Assembly (NCBI GenBank): GCA_002698425.1
Contig: NZXU01000056.1
Span: 47,948-111,947, forward strand
Source: Ahrensia sp.
GTDB lineage: Bacteria; Pseudomonadota; Alphaproteobacteria; Rhizobiales; Rhizobiaceae
DNA: 64,000 bases
Direction of reading: 5' to 3'
Positions 1-9,089 of this stretch are shown here, piece by piece (positions within the stretch are counted from its first letter, which is position 1; every line of letters starts with the position of its first letter). Under the pieces are notes generated by a model that was given only the letters and a program-made list of their open reading frames with translations, was not told the DNA's origin and did not search any database. Made by a program: the position numbers and the translations under genes.

Positions 1-58
1 CCGTGATCCGCGCCCGCGTGCTCCAGCGATGGACTTCAAAAGCTTCGGACATCGTCAT
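1..58 (-). CDS. livM: Branched-chain amino acid ABC permease LivM, N-terminal fragment
   Basis: Only the first 19 codons lie in the window; they start MTMSEAFEVHRW and run off the left edge. The ATG overlaps the stop codon of the preceding livH in an ATGA junction, as the four upstream liv genes also do. In this transporter family the gene after livH is normally livM, the second inner-membrane permease, and no other component is missing from the operon. The identity is inferred from position; the visible residues alone do not prove it. Confidence 0.5.
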   Translation of the reverse strand, partial: MTMSEAFEVHRWSTRARIT

Positions 59-939
59 TTCCCGGAAATGGTCTTGAATCTCGGCAGCCGGATCGAGCCG
101 CTATAGAGACGCGCGAACAGGACGGCGAAGAAGACCAGATTGCCGCCGATGAAGAACCCTTGCGTGGAGATCTCGGCGCCGAAGGTCTGGGCGAGCCCCA
201 ATACGATGCCGCCGAGCAGCGTGCCCCAGATCGAGCCCGTCCCGCCGATCACCGTCGCCTGGAAGGCGAACAGCAATTGCGGCGTTCCGGCATAGGGCGT
301 GAAGGTGGCCCTCAGCCCCAGCGCTGCGCCGGCGAGGCCGATCGCGATGAAGGCGACCGCGGTCGCGATCATGCGCGCGCGGCGCGTATCGATCCCGACC
401 AGGCCTGCCGTGTCGGAATCCTGCGCCGTGGCGCGGATCGCTCGGCCGAGCGGCGTGTAGCTGAGGAAAATCTGCAATCCGCCCAGCACGGCGACCGCCG
501 CGACGAGAGTGAGCGCGGCGAGTTTGCCAATATAGATGTCGCCGATCTCCCAGCTCGCCCAGGACAGATCGCCGACATAGGGCGCGAGCGACTGCGTGTT
601 CGCGCCATAGGCCTGGAACATGGCATTATCCAGTACGACCGAAAGCCCGAATGTCGCGAGCACGGCGAGCAGCTGGCCGCCGCGCTGCGACGGCTCGAGG
701 ATCAGCCTCTCGACCAGCATTCCGATGACCGCCATGACCGGCAGGACGAGCAGGATCGCCAGGAACGGATCCATGCCCGCATGCTTCGCGAGCCCGACGA
801 CAAGATAGGCCGCGAGCACCGCGAAGGAGCCATGCGCCAGGTTGATGATCCCCATCACGGAATAAAGAAACGCCAGGCCGGCAGCCAGCATGGCATAGTA
901 ACCGCCAAGCAGGATGCCCTGGATCAGGGTCTCGATCAT
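55..939 (-). CDS. livH: Branched-chain amino acid ABC transporter permease LivH
   Basis: A 294-residue inner-membrane permease of the LivH type, a normal length for the family. It begins MIETLIQGILLGGYYAML and has about eight hydrophobic segments. The stretch around residues 15-45 (GLAFLYSVMGIINLAHGSF) is typical of LivH proteins. It would form the translocation channel with LivM and be powered by LivG and LivF. The ATG at 939 overlaps the livF stop, so translational coupling is likely. An in-frame extension upstream is just the opposite reading of livF and is not used. The substrate cannot be told from the permease; branched-chain amino acids, amides and aromatic acids all use this family. 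Confidence 0.88.
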   Translation of the reverse strand: MIETLIQGILLGGYYAMLAAGLAFLYSVMGIINLAHGSFAVLAAYLVVGLAKHAGMDPFLAILLVLPVMAVIGMLVERLILEPSQRGGQLLAVLATFGLSVVLDNAMFQAYGANTQSLAPYVGDLSWASWEIGDIYIGKLAALTLVAAVAVLGGLQIFLSYTPLGRAIRATAQDSDTAGLVGIDTRRARMIATAVAFIAIGLAGAALGLRATFTPYAGTPQLLFAFQATVIGGTGSIWGTLLGGIVLGLAQTFGAEISTQGFFIGGNLVFFAVLFARLYSGSIRLPRFKTISGK

Positions 940-1667
940 GCGTGCGCCTCCCCGTTTCCGCGCGATCCCGACAGGCCGAAATAGGCGTCGACGATCTGCT
1001 CGCGCGTGAGTTCCGAGGTTGGGCCCGCAAGGACGGCCTGACCTTCGAGCATGCAGATGATCCTGTCGGCGACCTTCATGGCCCGCGACAGATCCTGTTC
1101 CACGATGATCGTGCTTGTCTGGCTCTCGCGCAGCCTGGGCATGATCGAATAGACCCGATCGACGATCGCCGGCGAGAGACCGAGCGAAATCTCGTCGAAC
1201 AGGATCACGTCCGGATTGGTGACCAGGGCGCGGCCGATCGCCGTCGCCTGCTGTTCGCCGCCGGACAGGTTCTGCGCCTTCGAATTGCGCCGTTTCACCA
1301 GATTGTCGAAAATCTCGAAGACGCGGCCGACCGTCCACTCGCCGCTGCGCCCGACCTGCGCGCCGAGGGCGAGGTTCTCCTCGACGGTCATGCGTGGAAA
1401 CAGCCGGCGTCCTTCGGGAACCAGCACCAGCCCACGACGCACCCGCTCGTGCGACTTCCGGCCGTTGAGCGACGTGCCGTCGAGGCTGACATCGCCGACA
1501 TGGTCCCCATGGCCGCCGGCGATCGCGCGCAGGAGCGTCGACTTGCCCGCGCCGTTCGCGCCGACGATGGCGAGGATCTCGCCCTTTTCGAGGCCGAAGG
1601 ACACATCTCGGACAGCGGTCAGGAGACCGTGGCGGGCCGTCAGGTTGCTGATGTCGAGCTGGCTCAT
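936..1667 (-). CDS. livF: Branched-chain amino acid ABC transporter ATPase LivF
   Basis: A 243-residue ABC ATPase. It has a Walker A motif GANGAGKST near residue 35, the signature LSGGEQQ near 135, and Walker B VILFDEISLGLSP near 155 followed by the switch histidine region. It lacks the C-terminal extension of LivG and ends in a segment typical of LivF (AYFGLSG). It would work as a cytoplasmic heterodimer with LivG to drive LivHM. Start and stop overlap the neighbouring genes by 4 bp on both sides, so this is one transcript with the binding-protein gene upstream. Confidence 0.92.
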   Translation of the reverse strand: MSQLDISNLTARHGLLTAVRDVSFGLEKGEILAIVGANGAGKSTLLRAIAGGHGDHVGDVSLDGTSLNGRKSHERVRRGLVLVPEGRRLFPRMTVEENLALGAQVGRSGEWTVGRVFEIFDNLVKRRNSKAQNLSGGEQQATAIGRALVTNPDVILFDEISLGLSPAIVDRVYSIMPRLRESQTSTIIVEQDLSRAMKVADRIICMLEGQAVLAGPTSELTREQIVDAYFGLSGSRGNGEAHA

Positions 1668-2428
1668 GCGACCCCGTGTCCGAGATAGGCTTCCATGACG
1701 ACGGGATCGCGCATTACGGCCTCCGGATCTCCGTCGGCGATGACGCGGCCGGCATCCATGCAGATCAGTCGTTCCGCGACCTGCAGCAAGACATGCACGA
1801 TATGCTCGATCCAGATGATTGCGGTGCCGCGTCCGCGGATTTCGCGGATGATCTCCACCAGCTCGTCGGCTTCCGCATCGGTCAGACCGCCGCCGACCTC
1901 GTCGAGAAGGAGGACTTTCGGCGTCGTCGCGACCGCGCGCGCGACCTCCAGCCGCTTGCGGTCGAGAAGGCCGAGCATGTCGGCCTGGCGGTTGGCGAGC
2001 GGCAGCATGCGGCAGAGCTTCAGCGCCTCATAGGCGGCCTCGTCCGCTCCGGCATCGCCGATGCCGCCGAATGCCGCCGCGATACGCACGTTCTCGAACG
2101 TCGTCAGCCCGCCGAACGGTTTCGGGATCTGGTGCGTACGGACAAGCCCGAGCTTGCACATCTGGGCGGCCGGCACGCTGGTCACGTCCTGTCCGTCGAA
2201 ATCGATGCGCCCCTCGCTCGGCGGATAAGCGCCCGAAAGCGCGCCGAGAAGGGTCGATTTTCCGGCTCCGTTCGGTCCGACGATGCCGACGGCCTCACCG
2301 GCGCGCAGGTCCAGAGTGACGCCGGAAAGCGCGCGCAACGCGCCGAAAGACTTGCCGACATCGCGCGCAGAAAGAACCGGGGCGCCGTCGAGCGCCCCGA
2401 ATCCCGTTTTCTGACCGGTCGTCATCAT
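1664..2428 (-). CDS. livG: Branched-chain amino acid ABC transporter ATPase LivG
   Basis: A 254-residue ABC ATPase with Walker A GPNGAGKST near residue 45 and Walker B VLLLDEVGGGLTDAEADEL. The glycine-rich stretch after Walker B and the IIWIEHI segment are usual in LivG. The signature region is atypical, with MLGLLDRKRLEVARAVA where most ABC proteins have LSGGQ; this variant is common in LivG-like subunits. The start is taken at 2428 (ATGATG), overlapping the stop of the binding-protein gene; the longer in-frame reading is an artefact of that gene. It partners LivF in an importer for an amino acid or a related compound. Confidence 0.9.
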   Translation of the reverse strand: MMTTGQKTGFGALDGAPVLSARDVGKSFGALRALSGVTLDLRAGEAVGIVGPNGAGKSTLLGALSGAYPPSEGRIDFDGQDVTSVPAAQMCKLGLVRTHQIPKPFGGLTTFENVRIAAAFGGIGDAGADEAAYEALKLCRMLPLANRQADMLGLLDRKRLEVARAVATTPKVLLLDEVGGGLTDAEADELVEIIREIRGRGTAIIWIEHIVHVLLQVAERLICMDAGRVIADGDPEAVMRDPVVMEAYLGHGVA

Positions 2429-3720
2429 TTGCTGTAGGGAACAAGCCCGCTGGAGACCGGTACATTCGGGTCGGTCGCGTTCTCGGTCATGACATATTCG
2501 ACCGGCCACTTGCCTTCGCCCTTGACCCACTGCGTACCGAGGATTGGCCCGCTGGCCACATTCGGCACCGGCCCCGAGGTGAAATCCACCACGCCGGCGA
2601 TCGTATCGGTCTTGAGGCCCGCGATCGCCTGGGAGACGGCCGCCTTGTCCTTCGGATCGCCGGCGGCCTTCAGCGCCGCGATGCCGACATCGAAGAGCGC
2701 CAGCGAGGCGCCGAGTGACTGTACCCACTGCCGACCGCTCTCCGCCTCGTAGGACGCCGCGAGTTCTTCCGCGGTCTGGCCGGTCACCGGCGAGGTGTAG
2801 GGCATGACGCGGTGCCAGTAGGCAGCGCTGCTCATGTTCAGGCCGAGCGATCCCATCGCCTCGATATCCGAGGGGAAGAGGCCGGTCTTGGCGACCTGGA
2901 CGATCTTCACCTGGCGGGACAGGCCCTGCTGCGCCGCCTGTCGCCAGAACGCGGCGAAATCCGGAGGAAGCGCGAAAGAGTTGATGATTTCGACCCCGGC
3001 GTCCTTGAACGCCCGGATCTGGGCCGAATAGTCGACGGTGAAATTCTCGAACGCGCCGGGATCCACGATCTCGAATCCGCCGGCCGCGAGTTGCGGGACG
3101 AGCATGGCGCGCACCGCGTTGCCGTCGGCGTCGTTCGGATAGAGCACACCGACCTTCTTGTTGGTCTCGATCAGGTTCCACTGCGAGAGATAGCACTTGG
3201 CGAACTCGTCGACACCGAAACCGAAATGGTAGCTCCATTTGAACGGGCTCGGCTCGCCCGGCTTGGCGCCGCGGCCGAAATACCAGGCCTGCCAGGGCAT
3301 GACCGTCGACACGCAGGGAACACCCGATGCCTCGCAGGCATCCGCCACAGGGTTGATCGTCTCCGGGGTCGAGGATGCGAGGATGATATCGACGCCGTCG
3401 CTGTTGATCAGATCGTTGGCAAGCTGCGCCGCGCGCGCCGGGTCGGACTGCGTATCGCGGTCGAGAATTTCGATTTCATAGCTGGCCCCGCCAATCTCGT
3501 AGCCATTCGCCACGACGGCGCGGATCTGTTCGAGCACGAAGGCGTCGCCCTGGCCGAAGGCCGCGAGCGGGCCGGAGACCGGCGAAATGAAACCGATGCG
3601 TATCTTGCTCGTCGCCTGAGCACGCGCTCCGACGGCGGAAACGGCCAGCAGCGCCGCGGCCGACGTGCCGATGAACGCGCGCCGATTCATTCCGGGCATG
3701 CCGGATTTGAACTGTCCCAT
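2425..3720 (-). CDS. Branched-chain amino acid-type ABC substrate-binding protein (Tat signal)
   Basis: A 431-residue periplasmic binding protein of the LivK/Peripla_BP_6 class, first gene of the importer operon. The N-terminus has a twin-arginine-like signal (NRRAFIG, then a hydrophobic run ending AVGARA), suggesting Tat export, which is common for this class. The mature part starts IRIGFISPVSGPLAAFG, the usual first strand and ligand loop. The ATG at 3720 has a strong ribosome site (GGAGGAAAAT directly upstream), which decides the start; a longer in-frame reading is rejected. The ligand is unknown and no neighbouring enzyme gives a clue. A 15-bp palindrome about 145 bp upstream is a likely operator. 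Confidence 0.88.
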   Translation of the reverse strand: MGQFKSGMPGMNRRAFIGTSAAALLAVSAVGARAQATSKIRIGFISPVSGPLAAFGQGDAFVLEQIRAVVANGYEIGGASYEIEILDRDTQSDPARAAQLANDLINSDGVDIILASSTPETINPVADACEASGVPCVSTVMPWQAWYFGRGAKPGEPSPFKWSYHFGFGVDEFAKCYLSQWNLIETNKKVGVLYPNDADGNAVRAMLVPQLAAGGFEIVDPGAFENFTVDYSAQIRAFKDAGVEIINSFALPPDFAAFWRQAAQQGLSRQVKIVQVAKTGLFPSDIEAMGSLGLNMSSAAYWHRVMPYTSPVTGQTAEELAASYEAESGRQWVQSLGASLALFDVGIAALKAAGDPKDKAAVSQAIAGLKTDTIAGVVDFTSGPVPNVASGPILGTQWVKGEGKWPVEYVMTENATDPNVPVSSGLVPYSK

Positions 3721-4027
3721 ATTTTCCTCCCTGATCGCCTCCGATGAGGCGCTTCGCCGATCGGGCCGAAGCCCTGATCTTCTCTGGAGTTTCCACTCCG
3801 CGATGATTTCGGGACTATATGGAAAGGCTTCCCAGGCAACAGGCGTGACGCTTGCGTATTTCACCAGGTGAAACAAATCTCAGGATCGCGGCAAGAAGCA
3901 GCCAGGCGCTCGCACCAAGAGCTTCGATCAGAACAATACGGAGCTTTTCTTCCGCCGATTGGAGAGCCCGTATAGACTGGAACGGCAAGGCTGTCGCCGA
4001 TGCGGATCCGCGCCTGCGACGCTATGT
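3721..4027. other. Intergenic region upstream of the liv operon
   Basis: About 307 bp without a convincing gene. It holds the ribosome site of the binding-protein gene at its left end, a perfect 15-bp inverted repeat at 3859-3873, and the end of the pan operon on the right. Short reading frames here overlap in several directions and lack ribosome sites. No terminator with a clear T-tract was seen after the metallohydrolase gene. Confidence 0.6.
3859..3873. promoter_or_regulatory. Perfect inverted repeat, candidate operator of the liv operon
   Basis: TTTCACC-A-GGTGAAA is a perfect palindrome with 7-bp arms and a single central base. It lies about 140 bp upstream of the binding-protein start, in the only gene-free stretch of this region. 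Symmetry of this kind is typical of a dimeric repressor or activator site. The cognate regulator is not in the window. Confidence 0.55.
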
Positions 4028-5083
4028 TCAGATATCGTTTTCCACCGTCCGTCCGGCTGACGCGCCATAACGGACAATTCCGTCGGAGCCGGTCGTCTTC
4101 ACCAGCTCGCAACGGCGCAGCATCCGGTTCACATGGGCAAGCGTTTCGCAAAAGGCGAAGCCGAACTGGTGAAGGTCCAGTTCACGCGAAAAGACCACCG
4201 GAACCAGTTCGTTGACGGTCATCGGCCCGCTTTGCACCGCCTCGCCGATGAGATCACAGCGCCGGTCATGATGTTCGACCAGTTCGTTGCAGCGCGCATG
4301 CAGGCCAGTGAAAGGCAACTGATGGCCGGGCAGGACGAGAACATCATCCGGCAGATTGTCGCGAATGCGCCGGGCTGTCCGCACGAAATGACCGAGCGGA
4401 TCTCCGTCCGGCTCGTTTGGCCAGACGCTGACATTCGGCGAAATCTTCGCGATCACCTGGTCGGCGGAGAAAAACAGCCGATCCTCCTCGCAATAGAGCA
4501 TCACCTGTTCGGGTGCGTGGCCGTCGCCCGTCAGAACGCGGAAGCGGCGTTTGCCGATCGTCAGGACGTCGCGCGACAACAGGCGCAGGAAAGTGTTCGG
4601 CAGCGGCGAAACCATGCGAAGATACTCAAGGCCTCGGCTGCCCATCAAATCCGCGACTTCGCGCGTGGTCCCGTGATTGATGTAGAAATCGTGGAACTGG
4701 CGGTCCTGTGGCGAGCCGGGGGCGAGCGCCAGATTGGCGCAGGCGAGATAGGCGGTCTGGCTGGTCAGCAACGGAATGTCCGCCCGGTCGCACAGCCAGC
4801 CCGCCAATCCGATGTGATCGGGATGATGATGCGTGACGACGAGGCGTGTCAGGCGCAACCCGGCAAGCTGTCCGGCCAGAACCGCCTCCCAATGCTGCAT
4901 TGTGCGCTCGTCGCAAATGCCGGCATCGAGCACGCACCAGCCGTCGCCATCCTCGATCAGATAGATATTTACGTGGTCGAGCCGGAAGGGCAGAGGCAGC
5001 CGCAACCACATGATGCCCGACGCGATCTCAAGCGGTTCGCCGAATGCCGGCGGTTCGGGAAAGGGAAATCGAATGTCTGTCAT
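4028..5083 (-). CDS. MBL-fold metallohydrolase
   Basis: A 351-residue protein of the metallo-beta-lactamase superfamily. The metal motif THHHPDHIG (HxHxDH) near residue 100 and a downstream GDGHAPEQ segment supply the dinuclear metal site, and the C-terminal third has a winged-helix-like tail. The best general match is the glyoxalase II/LACTB2-like hydrolase group; the substrate is unknown, and thioesters or lactones are plausible. The start at 5083 overlaps the panC stop in an ATGA junction and gives [12 protein letters not shown]. It is therefore the third gene of a panB-panC operon, although a role in pantothenate synthesis is not established. Confidence 0.8.
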   Translation of the reverse strand: MTDIRFPFPEPPAFGEPLEIASGIMWLRLPLPFRLDHVNIYLIEDGDGWCVLDAGICDERTMQHWEAVLAGQLAGLRLTRLVVTHHHPDHIGLAGWLCDRADIPLLTSQTAYLACANLALAPGSPQDRQFHDFYINHGTTREVADLMGSRGLEYLRMVSPLPNTFLRLLSRDVLTIGKRRFRVLTGDGHAPEQVMLYCEEDRLFFSADQVIAKISPNVSVWPNEPDGDPLGHFVRTARRIRDNLPDDVLVLPGHQLPFTGLHARCNELVEHHDRRCDLIGEAVQSGPMTVNELVPVVFSRELDLHQFGFAFCETLAHVNRMLRRCELVKTTGSDGIVRYGASAGRTVENDI

Positions 5084-5946
5084 CGGTTCGGAAGCGATGC
5101 GGGATGGACCGGAACATTGTCGATGAGACGGGTCTCGCCGAGCCATGCGGCGGCAAGCAGGCGCGCCGGTCTCGTCGCGTCGCTCAACGGAGAGAGATCG
5201 TCAGCGGCCCTCAGTTCCAGATATTCGACCTCGCGGTAGCCGGCCGCAAGAAGCTCTGCGCGGCCATCGGCGAGAACGGGCGCAGCCGGCGCTCCGGACG
5301 CGATCTTCTCGGCCATCCCGAAAAGTACCCGCGCCAGCGCCGGCGCGATGGCGCGCTCTTCCGGCGCCAGTCGCACATTGCGCGATGACAGCGCCAACCC
5401 GTCCGCTTCGCGGATCGTCGGGCACCCGATTATCCGGATCGGAATATCGAGATCGGCGGCAAGCCGTCTGACGACCTGCAATTGCTGGTAGTCCTTCTCG
5501 CCGAAGAAGGCGAGATCGGCGCCCGTCTGCAGGAACAGTTTCGCCACCACGGTCGAGACGCCGTCGAAATGTCCGGGCCGGAACGCGCCGCACAGGCCCT
5601 CCGACACGCCGGCCACCGAGACCGTCGTCGAAAATCCCGGCGGATACATCGCGTCGCCATCCGGGCAGTAGAGAAGATGCGCGCCGACGGGCCCAAGCTT
5701 CGCCGCGTCCTCGACCTCGGTGCGCGGATAGGCGGCCAGATCGGCCGCGCTGTTGAACTGTTTCGGATTGACGAACAGCGTCACGATCACCCGTTGGGCT
5801 TCGGCGAGCGCCGCACGCACCAGACTCAAATGGCCCTCATGCAGCGCCCCCATGGTCGGCACCACAGCAACACGGTGTCCCTCGGCGCGCCATTCCGAGA
5901 CCGTGCGGCGCAGCTCGGCCACCGTCCTGACGATGGGAACGCTCAT
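5080..5946 (-). CDS. panC: Pantothenate synthetase
   Basis: A 288-residue enzyme that condenses D-pantoate with beta-alanine, using ATP, to form pantothenate, the last step before coenzyme A synthesis. Family motifs are clear: [14 protein letters not shown] near residue 28 (ATP-binding HxGH), FVNPKQF near 58, [10 protein letters not shown] near 150 and [10 protein letters not shown] near 185. Length is normal for PanC. The start overlaps the panB stop and the end overlaps the metallohydrolase start, so the three genes are probably translated from one message in the cytoplasm. Confidence 0.97.
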   Translation of the reverse strand: MSVPIVRTVAELRRTVSEWRAEGHRVAVVPTMGALHEGHLSLVRAALAEAQRVIVTLFVNPKQFNSAADLAAYPRTEVEDAAKLGPVGAHLLYCPDGDAMYPPGFSTTVSVAGVSEGLCGAFRPGHFDGVSTVVAKLFLQTGADLAFFGEKDYQQLQVVRRLAADLDIPIRIIGCPTIREADGLALSSRNVRLAPEERAIAPALARVLFGMAEKIASGAPAAPVLADGRAELLAAGYREVEYLELRAADDLSPLSDATRPARLLAAAWLGETRLIDNVPVHPASLPNR

Positions 5947-6785
5947 GTGGTCTTCGCGCCCCCGCTGCCCTGCACATCCGCAAAGACATGGTTTTCGTCC
6001 GGAAACGTCCTTTCGCGCACCTCCTTCGCATAGGCCGCGATCGCCTCGTCGGCCTCGCGTCCGAGATCGGCATAGCGCTTGACGAATTTCGGCTTGAACT
6101 CGGTGAACATGCCGAGCATGTCGTCGACGACCAGGATCTGCCCGTCGCAGGCCGGCGAAGCCCCGATGCCGATCGTCGGAACAGCGAGGTCCGCCGTGAT
6201 CTTCCGGGCGAGACTTTCCGTGACCTTCTCAAGGACGACCGAAAAAGCGCCGACCTCCGCGACGGCCAGCGCATCGCGCCGGATCCGTTCCGCCGCCTCG
6301 CCGCGCCCCTGCACGCGGTAACCGCCAAAGGCGTTGACCGCCTGCGGCGTGAGCCCGACATGGCCCATCACCGGAATGCCCCTCGCCGTCAGATAGGATA
6401 CCGTCTCGCGCATGGTCGCGCCGCCTTCCAGCTTGACCGCCGCGCATCCCGTCTCCGCCATCAGCCGCGCCGCATTGCGGAACGCCTGTGCCGGGCTCTC
6501 TTCATAGGAGCCGAACGGCATGTCGACGACCATCAGCGCATTCTTCACGCCGCGCCGCACCGCCTTGCCGTGCAGGACCATCATCTCCATCGTGACCTCG
6601 AGCGTGGAAGGCAACCCGTGCAGCACCATGCCGACGCTGTCGCCGACGAGGATGATGTCGCAATGGGCATCCGCCAGCGCCGCGACCGGCGTCGTGTAGG
6701 CGGTCAGGCAAACCAGCGGCGCGCCGCCCTTTCGCGCCATGATGTCGGGGACGGTTATGGCCCTCGTGGAACCCGTTGCACTCAT
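5943..6785 (-). CDS. panB: 3-methyl-2-oxobutanoate hydroxymethyltransferase
   Basis: A 280-residue enzyme that transfers a hydroxymethyl group from 5,10-methylenetetrahydrofolate to 2-oxoisovalerate, giving ketopantoate. Visible family signatures are [14 protein letters not shown] near residue 25, [13 protein letters not shown] near 44 (metal-binding aspartate), [10 protein letters not shown] near 88, KLEGG and MGHVGLTPQ near 135. It is first in the panB-panC-metallohydrolase operon. The pathway's ketopantoate reductase (panE) is not in the window. Confidence 0.97.
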   Translation of the reverse strand: MSATGSTRAITVPDIMARKGGAPLVCLTAYTTPVAALADAHCDIILVGDSVGMVLHGLPSTLEVTMEMMVLHGKAVRRGVKNALMVVDMPFGSYEESPAQAFRNAARLMAETGCAAVKLEGGATMRETVSYLTARGIPVMGHVGLTPQAVNAFGGYRVQGRGEAAERIRRDALAVAEVGAFSVVLEKVTESLARKITADLAVPTIGIGASPACDGQILVVDDMLGMFTEFKPKFVKRYADLGREADEAIAAYAKEVRERTFPDENHVFADVQGSGGAKTT

Positions 6786-6853
6786 TACCTTGGCTTACCT
6801 CTCCTGCTCCTCGCAACCCGGGCGAAGAGCCGGGCGGCACCTGATAGCAGCCA

Positions 6854-7624
6854 TCACCGGTTCTTGAAACCGGGCGTCCGCTTGTTGACGAAAGCGTCCA
6901 TGCCTTCCTTCTGATCCTCGGTCGCGAACATCGAGTAGAAAACGCGACGCTCGAACATCAAGCCTTCCGAAAGCGTGGTCTCGAAGGCGCGGTTGACCGC
7001 CTCCTTGGCCATCAGCACCGACGGCCGTCCGAAGGATGCGACGGCCTTCGCCGCGGCCAACGCCTCGCTCATCAGCTTGTCATGCGGCACGACCCGCGCC
7101 ACCAGGCCGGCGCTTTCCGCTTCCGCCGCGTCCATCATCCGGCCGGTGAGGATCAGGTCCATCGCCTTGGCCTTCCCGACCGCCTTGACCAGCCGCTGCG
7201 TGCCGCCCCAGCCGGGCATTACGCCGAGCTTGATCTCAGGCTGGCCGAATTTCGCCTTGTCGGACGCGATGACGATGTCGCACATCATCGCGATCTCGCA
7301 TCCGCCGCCGAGCGCAAAACCGTTGACGGCCGCGATCATCGGCTTGCGCGTCGCCGCGAACCGTTCCCAGCCCGCCTGGATGTCGGCCATGAACATGTCC
7401 ATGTAAGACTTGTCCGCCATCTCCTTGATGTCCGCGCCCGCCACGAAGGCCTTGTCGCCTGCGCCGGTGATCAGGATGCAGCCGATCTTGTCGTCCGCGT
7501 CGAACTTCGCCGCCGCCGCAATCAGCTCGCGCATCACCTCGTGATTGATCGCGTTCAACGCGGCCGGGCGGTTGATCGTGATGACGCCGACGCCCTCGTC
7601 GACCGATGTTTCGACTTCGCTCAT
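6854..7624 (-). CDS. Enoyl-CoA hydratase (crotonase family)
   Basis: A 256-residue crotonase that probably hydrates 2-enoyl-CoA in fatty-acid or amino-acid breakdown. The oxyanion-hole segments [11 protein letters not shown] near residue 62 and [15 protein letters not shown] near 105 are intact, with the [20 protein letters not shown] stretch that includes the catalytic glutamate region. The start at 7624 has an excellent ribosome site (GGAGGAAAAGAG), so the longer in-frame reading is rejected. It stands alone, divergent from the rpoE-chrR operon. The length and motifs fit FadB/EchA-type hydratases; the chain-length preference is unknown. Confidence 0.9.
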   Translation of the reverse strand: MSEVETSVDEGVGVITINRPAALNAINHEVMRELIAAAAKFDADDKIGCILITGAGDKAFVAGADIKEMADKSYMDMFMADIQAGWERFAATRKPMIAAVNGFALGGGCEIAMMCDIVIASDKAKFGQPEIKLGVMPGWGGTQRLVKAVGKAKAMDLILTGRMMDAAEAESAGLVARVVPHDKLMSEALAAAKAVASFGRPSVLMAKEAVNRAFETTLSEGLMFERRVFYSMFATEDQKEGMDAFVNKRTPGFKNR

Positions 7625-7781
7625 CTCTTTTCCTCCGACTGGCTCCCGGTTTGGCGGCGATGCAGGGACAGCTCTCGCGCCATCGCTCCGCCTTTCTAGT
7701 CGAACCGAGCCGCCGGGCAAGGAAAAGCGCGTCGCGAAGTCGCCAGTGCGAAAACGCGCTGTAAAAAAGTCGCCGGGTCGC

Positions 7782-7808
7782 TGATCCGATTGGCGAAGAC
7801 CCGCGTAA
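7782..7808 (+). promoter_or_regulatory. ECF sigma (RpoE/ChrR-type) promoter of rpoE-chrR
   Basis: TGATC at 7782-7786 and CGTAA at 7804-7808 are separated by 17 bp. The same elements with the same spacing occur at both ends of the 11989/12115 divergent region. They resemble the promoters known for the Rhodobacter singlet-oxygen sigma factor. The position just upstream of rpoE implies autoregulation and places the transcription start near 7815, which rules out the first in-frame start codon at 7790. Confidence 0.8.
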
Positions 7809-7840
7809 TTGGGCTAAGCTTGTCAGGAACGGTGAACCCA

Positions 7841-8428
7841 ATGGCGCCAGGCGCTACGCAGGTGAAAACATTGGAACGATACGACGGTGATCCCGATTTC
7901 ACCGCCCTGATGAGCCGCATATGCGAGCGCGACAGAGCTGCGTTCGAGACGTTGTTCGTTCACTTCGGCCCACGCGTGAAGGCGCTGATGCTGAAGAGCG
8001 GCGCCGAGCATTCGGTTGCCGAGGACATCGTCCAGGACGTGTTCATGTCGGTGTGGCGCAAGGCGGACTACTACGCGCCCGAGCGCGGGACGGTGAGCAC
8101 GTGGATATTCTCCATTGCCCGAAACGCCCGTATCGACCGGCTCAGGCGTCAGTCGTCGAAGCCTTACGAGGATATTTCGGAGATGGAGCTCGAAGCCCCG
8201 GATCCGGATGCGGAGGAAGAACTCGCCCTGGTGCAGCGTGCCGACAAGGTCGCCGACGCCATGGTCGAACTGCCGGACGAGCAGCGCCAGATCATCGAAC
8301 TGGCCTACATGCACGACATGCCGCAAAGCGAGATCGCCAAGCGCCTGTCATTGCCGCTCGGAACCGTGAAGTCACGCATGCGCCTCGCTTATGCGAAGCT
8401 GAAACAGAAACTGGAAGATATACGATGA
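7841..8428 (+). CDS. rpoE: RNA polymerase ECF sigma factor, RpoE (ChrR-controlled, ECF11-like)
   Basis: A 195-residue ECF sigma factor. Sigma region 2 runs over about residues 20-90 (AFETLFVHFGPRVKALM, VAEDIVQDVFMSVWRKA) and region 4 over 135-190 (MPQSEIAKRLSLPLGTVKSRMRLAYAKLKQKL). It directs polymerase to stress promoters and is held inactive by the ChrR protein encoded next. The start is put at 7841 because an earlier candidate at 7790 lies inside the gene's own promoter. It overlaps chrR by 4 bp. In Rhodobacter the matching pair answers singlet oxygen; the same role is inferred here from the conserved ChrR residues. Confidence 0.9.
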   Translation: MAPGATQVKTLERYDGDPDFTALMSRICERDRAAFETLFVHFGPRVKALMLKSGAEHSVAEDIVQDVFMSVWRKADYYAPERGTVSTWIFSIARNARIDRLRRQSSKPYEDISEMELEAPDPDAEEELALVQRADKVADAMVELPDEQRQIIELAYMHDMPQSEIAKRLSLPLGTVKSRMRLAYAKLKQKLEDIR

Positions 8429-9084
8429 CGATCGCCCATCATCTCGATGATGCGACATTGATGCGCTACGCAAGCGGCGACCTCGACGAGGCTTTTCTCG
8501 TCGTCGTCGCCACGCATCTGGCCATGTGCGACCGCTGCCGCAAGGCAGTGCGCGACGCCGAAGAACTGGGCGGCGAGATGCTGTTCGCCTGCGAACCTGC
8601 GGACATGAACCCCGCGGCCCTGAATGCCCTCTTGAACAGGATCGACACCGACGAGGATGCTGGGAAACCCGTTTCGGCGAGGCCGCAACCGGTTCAGGGC
8701 GGCCTGCCCGCGCCGCTCGCACGCAAGGTCGGGCAGAGCCTCGACACGGTTTCCTGGCGCAGGATCGCGCCCGGCGTGAAACGGCACGTGATCGATACGG
8801 ACACGGCAACGTCGTCTTCGCTCTACATGCTCTGGATCGCACCGGGGGTCGCCGTTCCCGAACACGGCCATGGCGGATCCGAAATGACGCTGATCCTGTC
8901 GGGCGCCTATCGCGATGATCTCGGCCGCTTCGGGCCCGGCGATATCGCCGACCTCGACGAACATGTCGAGCATCAGCCGCGTGTCGAGGATGGGGCGCCC
9001 TGTATCTGCCTCATCGCGACGGAAACCCGCGCACGGTTCTCGGGCCTGATCGGTCGGTTGATGCAGCCCTTCGTTGGCATTTGA
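8425..9084 (+). CDS. chrR: ChrR-type zinc anti-sigma factor with C-terminal cupin
   Basis: A 219-residue anti-sigma factor that binds RpoE and releases it on stress. The N-terminal zinc anti-sigma domain carries His6, His31, Cys35 and Cys38, the same numbering as Rhodobacter sphaeroides ChrR. The cupin domain has H147-G-H149, E153 and H183, and a Cys193-x-Cys195 pair; in ChrR the equivalents of these are needed for the response to singlet oxygen. All sensing residues are therefore present. It is translationally coupled to rpoE through an ATGA overlap and followed 5 bp later by the SDR gene. Confidence 0.93.
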   Translation: MTIAHHLDDATLMRYASGDLDEAFLVVVATHLAMCDRCRKAVRDAEELGGEMLFACEPADMNPAALNALLNRIDTDEDAGKPVSARPQPVQGGLPAPLARKVGQSLDTVSWRRIAPGVKRHVIDTDTATSSSLYMLWIAPGVAVPEHGHGGSEMTLILSGAYRDDLGRFGPGDIADLDEHVEHQPRVEDGAPCICLIATETRARFSGLIGRLMQPFVGI

Positions 9085-9089
9085 CCGCC

